A model generated the notes under the pieces. That model saw nothing but the letters and a program-made list of their open reading frames with translations, made no database searches and was not told where the DNA came from. Made by a program: the position numbers and the translations under genes. Shown in pieces: positions 59,939 through 64,000 of a DNA stretch of 64,000 nt (position 1 is the first letter of the stretch; every line of letters begins with the position of its first letter). Origin of the DNA: SIG452 sp045631485. Its GTDB lineage: Bacteria; Bacillota; Clostridia; UMGS1840. The DNA is taken from the NCBI GenBank assembly GCA_045631485.1, contig JAZQUU010000028.1:1-64000 (forward strand), written 5' to 3'.

Positions 59939-62399
59939 TGCCAACAGTATTTTAAACCGTGCATATTACGCCATCCGTCCGTTGACCAACAAAGACGGCT
60001 TAAATACCAACGGGATTTTTGGATTTTTAAATATTTTATTAAAGGAACTGGAAGAGGAAAAACCGGACCTCATCGCCTGTTGTTTTGACGTGTCTCGCGT
60101 GACCTTCAGAACCTCTATGTACGGAGATTATAAAGGCACCCGAAAAGAAACTCCACCCGAGTTAAAGGAACAGTTTGCACCTTTAAAAGAACTGCTTTCG
60201 GCAATGAATATTCCCGTTTTGGAAAAAGAAAATTACGAAGCGGACGATATTATCGGAACCTTATCCCGTGTTTGCTCGGAGCAACAAGTGGAGTGCCTCA
60301 TTTTAACGGGGGATAAAGACGATTTGCAGTTGGTGGATGAGTATGTAAATGTGAAGCTCATCATCACCCGTATGGGCAAAACCGAGACCGCAAGGATGGA
60401 TATTGCCGCCGTGGCAGAAAAATATGATGGCTTGGAACCTAAAGATTTAATCGAATTAAAAGCGATTATGGGGGACAAATCCGATAATATTCCCGGGGTT
60501 GCCGGCATTGGAGAAGTGGGCGGCTTAAAGCTCATTTCGGAATACAAAACCTTAGAGAATATCTATGAAAATATTGATTCTGTAAAAGAAAGCTTAAAAA
60601 AGAAACTCTTAGCCGATAAAGAAAATGCCTTTTTATCCCGTGATTTGGGCAGAATTTTCAGAGAAGTGCCTGTTGATACCGAGCTGGAGCATTACGAGGT
60701 GAAATCCTATAACTTCCCCGAATTGCAAAAAGTTTTGGAAAACTTAAACTTTTTGAGCTTTGTAAACCGTTTAATCGGGAACGAAAAAACCGAACCCGAG
60801 GAAGATATTTTGGTACTGGATGCGGATGAATTTTTCAAAAAAACAGTATCAGATACCGTATATTATCTGGCGGAGGAAGAGCATTTCTTCGTAAGTGATG
60901 GGGAAAATGTGTATCAAATTCCCCGTGATGATGAAAGATTCTCAGCGATTTTAAAGAGTGAAGCAATCAAAAAAGTTACCGCAGGGGTAAAAGCACAGCT
61001 TCATAGCGGTCTTTTGATTTCAGAGCCTTATTTTGATGTGCTTTTAACGGCTTATGTTTGCGACCCCCGTTTTAATGACGGAGATTTCTCCAAAATTTAT
61101 CGCAACTTTACCGAGGTCCATTCGGATTCTTTGGTTTCCTTTGCTAAACATCTGCCCACCCTCTATGAAAAATTATCGGAAGAGGTAATGACAAAGGAAT
61201 TGTTCTATGTGGATGATATGGAGCATCATTTGGTGGATGTTTTGTTTGGGATGGAACAAGAAGGCGTGAAGATTGACAAAGCGCATTTAAATGAGCTTTC
61301 TGCCTTTTTATCTCAAAAAACCGAAGAACTGGCACAGAAAATTTACGAGCAGGCAGGAGAGACCTTTAATATTTTATCTCCCAAGCAACTTGGAACCATA
61401 CTGTTTGAAAAGCTGGAGCTTCCTGCGGTGAAGAAAACCAAATCAGGCTATTCCACCAACGCAGAAGTGTTGGATAAATTAAGCGGTATGCATCCCATTA
61501 TTGATTTGGTGAAAGAATACCGACAGGTGACCAAACTAAATTCCACCTATGTGGAAGGATTCCGCTCTGCTATGGATGAGGCGGGAATTCTTCGCACCAC
61601 CTATCAGCAGACCTTAACCCAGACGGGAAGACTTTCTTCCACCGAGCCAAACTTACAGAATATTCCCATCCGTACCGAAGAAGGCAGGAAAATCCGTCAG
61701 GTGATTTTGCCGAAAAATGATTTGTTTATTTCTGCCGACTATTCTCAGATTGAGCTTCGTGTGTTGGCACATATTTCGGGCGATGAGAACTTAATTGCCG
61801 CATTTATGGAGGGGGAAGATGTTCATACCTCCACCGCAAAACGGCTCTTTGCCACCGAGGAAGTGACTGCCGAGCATCGCCGTGCCGCAAAAGCGGTAAA
61901 TTTCGGCTTGATTTACGGAAAAGGTGCTTTTTCTCTGGCGAAAGATCTGGGTATCAGCCGTTATGAGGCTCAGGAATATATCAAGCGTTATCTGGGGCAG
62001 TATCCCAAAGTGGAAGCCTATATGGCAAAGGTGATTGAGGATGCTACCCGAGACGGCTATACCAAAACCTTGTATCACAGAAGACGTTATTTTCCAGAGC
62101 TTTCGGGCAGTAATCACATGATGAGAGAAGCAGGCAAGCGTGCGGCGTTAAACAGTCCCATTCAGGGAACGGCAGCCGATATTATTAAGTTGGCGATGCT
62201 TCGGGTTTCGGAAGCGTTAAAGCCGTATAAAAGCAAATTGGCTCTTCAGATTCACGACGAATTGGTGATTGACTGCGTGAAAGAGGAAGAGGAAACTATC
62301 AAACAATTGCTCCGTGATTGTATGGAAAATGCGGTGAACTTAGCGGTTCCCTTAACCGTTTCCATTTCCTCGGGCAAAAATTTAGACGATTGTAAATAA
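59913..62399 (+). CDS. polA: DNA polymerase I
   Basis: ATG 59913 and 59916 both follow GGAGAG. The 5'-3' exonuclease domain (about 1-285) has LLIDANSILNRAYYA, YKGTRKETPPEL and ILTGDKDDLQLV. The next ~200 residues are where a 3'-5' proofreading domain sits, but its DxE motif reads DTVYYL, so proofreading is probably lost, as in Bacillus and Taq enzymes. The polymerase domain has motif A DYSQIELRVLAHIS, motif B RRAAKAVNFGLIYG and motif C QIHDELVID. It fills gaps in repair and removes RNA primers. The gene overlaps the yycI-like gene by 26 bp. Confidence 0.97.
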   Translation: MMKKFLLIDANSILNRAYYAIRPLTNKDGLNTNGIFGFLNILLKELEEEKPDLIACCFDVSRVTFRTSMYGDYKGTRKETPPELKEQFAPLKELLSAMNIPVLEKENYEADDIIGTLSRVCSEQQVECLILTGDKDDLQLVDEYVNVKLIITRMGKTETARMDIAAVAEKYDGLEPKDLIELKAIMGDKSDNIPGVAGIGEVGGLKLISEYKTLENIYENIDSVKESLKKKLLADKENAFLSRDLGRIFREVPVDTELEHYEVKSYNFPELQKVLENLNFLSFVNRLIGNEKTEPEEDILVLDADEFFKKTVSDTVYYLAEEEHFFVSDGENVYQIPRDDERFSAILKSEAIKKVTAGVKAQLHSGLLISEPYFDVLLTAYVCDPRFNDGDFSKIYRNFTEVHSDSLVSFAKHLPTLYEKLSEEVMTKELFYVDDMEHHLVDVLFGMEQEGVKIDKAHLNELSAFLSQKTEELAQKIYEQAGETFNILSPKQLGTILFEKLELPAVKKTKSGYSTNAEVLDKLSGMHPIIDLVKEYRQVTKLNSTYVEGFRSAMDEAGILRTTYQQTLTQTGRLSSTEPNLQNIPIRTEEGRKIRQVILPKNDLFISADYSQIELRVLAHISGDENLIAAFMEGEDVHTSTAKRLFATEEVTAEHRRAAKAVNFGLIYGKGAFSLAKDLGISRYEAQEYIKRYLGQYPKVEAYMAKVIEDATRDGYTKTLYHRRRYFPELSGSNHMMREAGKRAALNSPIQGTAADIIKLAMLRVSEALKPYKSKLALQIHDELVIDCVKEEEETIKQLLRDCMENAVNLAVPLTVSISSGKNLDDCK

Positions 62400-62400
62400 T

Positions 62401-62433
62401 AAAAAACGGTATCATTAAGATACCGTTTTTTTA
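62401..62433. terminator. Bidirectional terminator between polA and rarA
   Basis: AAAAAACGGTATC-ATTAA-GATACCGTTTTTTT, between convergent genes. Confidence 0.95.
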
Positions 62434-62441
62434 TGTAAATT

Positions 62442-63737
62442 TTATCGTTTCTTTTTCGTCCAGAGGGCGTCTATTTTTTTGGCGTAATTTTGAATTTCGT
62501 TTTCAAATTTATTATCGCAAGGGAAATAATAACTTTTCTCCTTGATTTCGTCGGGCAAATACTGCTGGGGCACATAATGATTGGGGAAATTGTGGGGATA
62601 CTGATATCCTTGGGCGTGTCCCAATTTTTGTGCGCCGGCATAATGTCCGTCTTTTAAATGGGAGGGAATATCTCCCGTGTGGGAATGTTCCACATCGGAT
62701 AACGCCGCATCAATACTTGTGATTGCGGAATTGGATTTGGGTGCCGTTGCCAGTAAAATCACCGCTTGGGCAAGCGGAATTCTTGCTTCGGGGAATCCCA
62801 ACTGAAATGCCGCATCTACGCAGGATTTCACAATGGAAACCGCCTGGGGATAGGCAAGACCGATATCTTCTGACGCCATCACCTGAATTCTTCTGCAAAT
62901 GGAGATTAAGTCACCGCCTGCAATGAGCCTTGCCAGATAGTGCAACGCCGCGTCGGGGTCACTGCCGCGGATGGATTTTTGCAAAGCGGAAAGCACATCG
63001 TAGTGACTGTCACCGTCTCTGTCGTAACGGAAGGCCTTTTTGGAGGTGGCACGCTCCACATCTTCTATACTGACCGTGATGGTGCCGTCCTTATCCATTT
63101 TAGCAATCATGGAGCACATTTCCACGGTGTTTAACGCTTTTCTGCAATCACCGCCGGAGGTGGTGGCAATATGAGAGATGGCATCCTCCGAAAAAGTGAT
63201 TGCCATATCTTCCTGAAGCATAGCTACCGCCCGTGTTACCGCATCTTTGATATCATCTTCCGAGAGTTCATGAAATTCAAACACGGTGCAACGGGATAAG
63301 AGAGCGTTATAAATATAAAAATAGGGATTTTCGGTGGTGGAGGCAATCAAGGTGATGTCGCCTTTTTCCACATATTCCAATAAGGACTGTTGCTGCTTCT
63401 TATTGAAATTTTGAATTTCGTCTAAGTAGAGCACCACGCCGTTTTGTGCTTCAAAACCGTCTAAGTCCGCAATAATGGCTTTGATATCGGCAACCGAGGC
63501 GTTGGTGGCGTTTAGCTTATACAACTTTTTATTGATGTTTTTGGCAATCAGATTGGCAACCGTGGTTTTTCCCGTGCCGGAGGGGCCGTAAAAAATCATA
63601 TTGGGAAGATTCATTCCCCCTTGTTTGGAACGCTCCAACACGGCAAAAACAGGCATCCCCTCGGAGAGGAGATGCCTTTGACCGACAACATCGGTGAGTG
63701 TTTGGGGTCGTAATCTGTCTGCTAACGGTTTATTCAT
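62442..63737 (-). CDS. rarA: Replication-associated recombination protein A (RarA/MgsA AAA+ ATPase)
   Basis: Start set at 63737 (MNKPLADRLRP); its ATG overlaps the end of glyA by 8 bp, so the two are coupled. The 431-residue protein has the family N-terminus (LADRLRPQTLTDVVGQRHLL), Walker A GPSGTGKTT, Walker B VLYLDEIQ, sensor 1 ASTTENP and a C-terminal tetramerisation region with RRIQVMASEDIGLA. It acts at stalled replication forks on single-strand DNA ends. Confidence 0.95.
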   Translation of the reverse strand: MNKPLADRLRPQTLTDVVGQRHLLSEGMPVFAVLERSKQGGMNLPNMIFYGPSGTGKTTVANLIAKNINKKLYKLNATNASVADIKAIIADLDGFEAQNGVVLYLDEIQNFNKKQQQSLLEYVEKGDITLIASTTENPYFYIYNALLSRCTVFEFHELSEDDIKDAVTRAVAMLQEDMAITFSEDAISHIATTSGGDCRKALNTVEMCSMIAKMDKDGTITVSIEDVERATSKKAFRYDRDGDSHYDVLSALQKSIRGSDPDAALHYLARLIAGGDLISICRRIQVMASEDIGLAYPQAVSIVKSCVDAAFQLGFPEARIPLAQAVILLATAPKSNSAITSIDAALSDVEHSHTGDIPSHLKDGHYAGAQKLGHAQGYQYPHNFPNHYVPQQYLPDEIKEKSYYFPCDNKFENEIQNYAKKIDALWTKKKR

Positions 63738-64000
63738 ACAATTTGTATTTCGCAACCAACTGTGCAACGCCTTTTTGAACTGCCATTTTGTTGCCTTCAA
63801 AATCTTTTAAGGTTAAAGCAATCAAATGTGCGATTTCTTTCATATCTTCTACTCCCATACCTCTGGTGGTCACCGCTGCGGTGCCAACACGGATACCGCT
63901 GGTGATGAAGGGAGACTGGGGGTCGTTGGGGATTGCGTTTTTGTTTACGGTGATGCCCACTTCGTCTAAGTTGTGTTCTGCATCTTTACCGGTCACGTTT
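63730..64000 (-). CDS. glyA: Serine hydroxymethyltransferase, C-terminal part (gene continues past window)
   Basis: The visible ~90 residues read VTGKDAEHNLDEVGITVNKN, then PFITSGIRVGTAAVTTRGMG, the highly conserved C-terminal domain of GlyA. The 5' part, with the PLP lysine, lies beyond the window. It converts serine and tetrahydrofolate to glycine and methylene-tetrahydrofolate. It is upstream of and overlaps rarA. Confidence 0.93.
   Translation of the reverse strand, partial: NVTGKDAEHNLDEVGITVNKNAIPNDPQSPFITSGIRVGTAAVTTRGMGVEDMKEIAHLIALTLKDFEGNKMAVQKGVAQLVAKYKLYE

Overview
The window looks like a chromosomal segment of a low-GC Gram-positive anaerobe of the class Clostridia, probably an uncultured gut lineage. 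Supporting features are near-perfect TTGACA-17-TATAAT promoters, strong Shine-Dalgarno sites, a T-box leader, YycH/YycI-like proteins, single-chain [4Fe-4S] L-serine dehydratase, and S-layer-homology (SLH) and lipoprotein surface proteins. Genus or species cannot be fixed from the sequence alone. TGA is used as a normal stop.

Region 1 (1-30081) is one long glycan-foraging locus, all on the + strand except its AraC-type regulator. It starts with large exported proteins: two built from tandem beta-sandwich modules, two paralogous (beta/alpha)8-barrel glycosidases, and two SLH proteins that could anchor to the cell wall. A solute-binding lipoprotein and two permeases follow (no ATPase gene), then the divergent AraC regulator. 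Next comes a run of intracellular genes: GH78-like rhamnosidase, SGNH esterase, sugar isomerase-like TIM barrel, GH20-like enzyme, GH106-like enzyme, GH28-like beta-helix enzyme and L-rhamnose isomerase. Together they suggest uptake and breakdown of rhamnose-containing, pectin-like oligosaccharides.

Region 2 (30209-41327) is housekeeping mixed with decay. It holds sdaA, a broken Y1/HUH transposase fused to the 3' half of a tRNA-Lys, a collapsed MATE transporter, a divergent XRE/zinc-ribbon pair with a clear promoter-operator, uraA-upp, an HpcH/HpaI aldolase, and a PHP-M20-NIF3 operon. A second XRE/zinc-ribbon pair and a four-tRNA operon (Asp-Phe-Gly-Cys) close it. Between that pair and the tRNAs lie two unusual palindromic arrays built on the same plan with different separator words. 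These arrays are the best candidate for something undescribed.

Region 3 (41683-50418) has an AbrB-like protein with two AbrB domains plus a zinc ribbon, then a NahK-like kinase, ROK-like kinase, nagB and nagA operon for amino sugars. A repeat-rich intergenic block follows, then a T-box-controlled ileS interrupted by one in-frame TAA.

Region 4 (50541-64000) carries uppP, a secreted alkaline phosphatase with a modular surface protein on the minus strand, a small exported protein, yycH/yycI-like genes with polA, and rarA next to the 3' end of glyA, which runs off the window.
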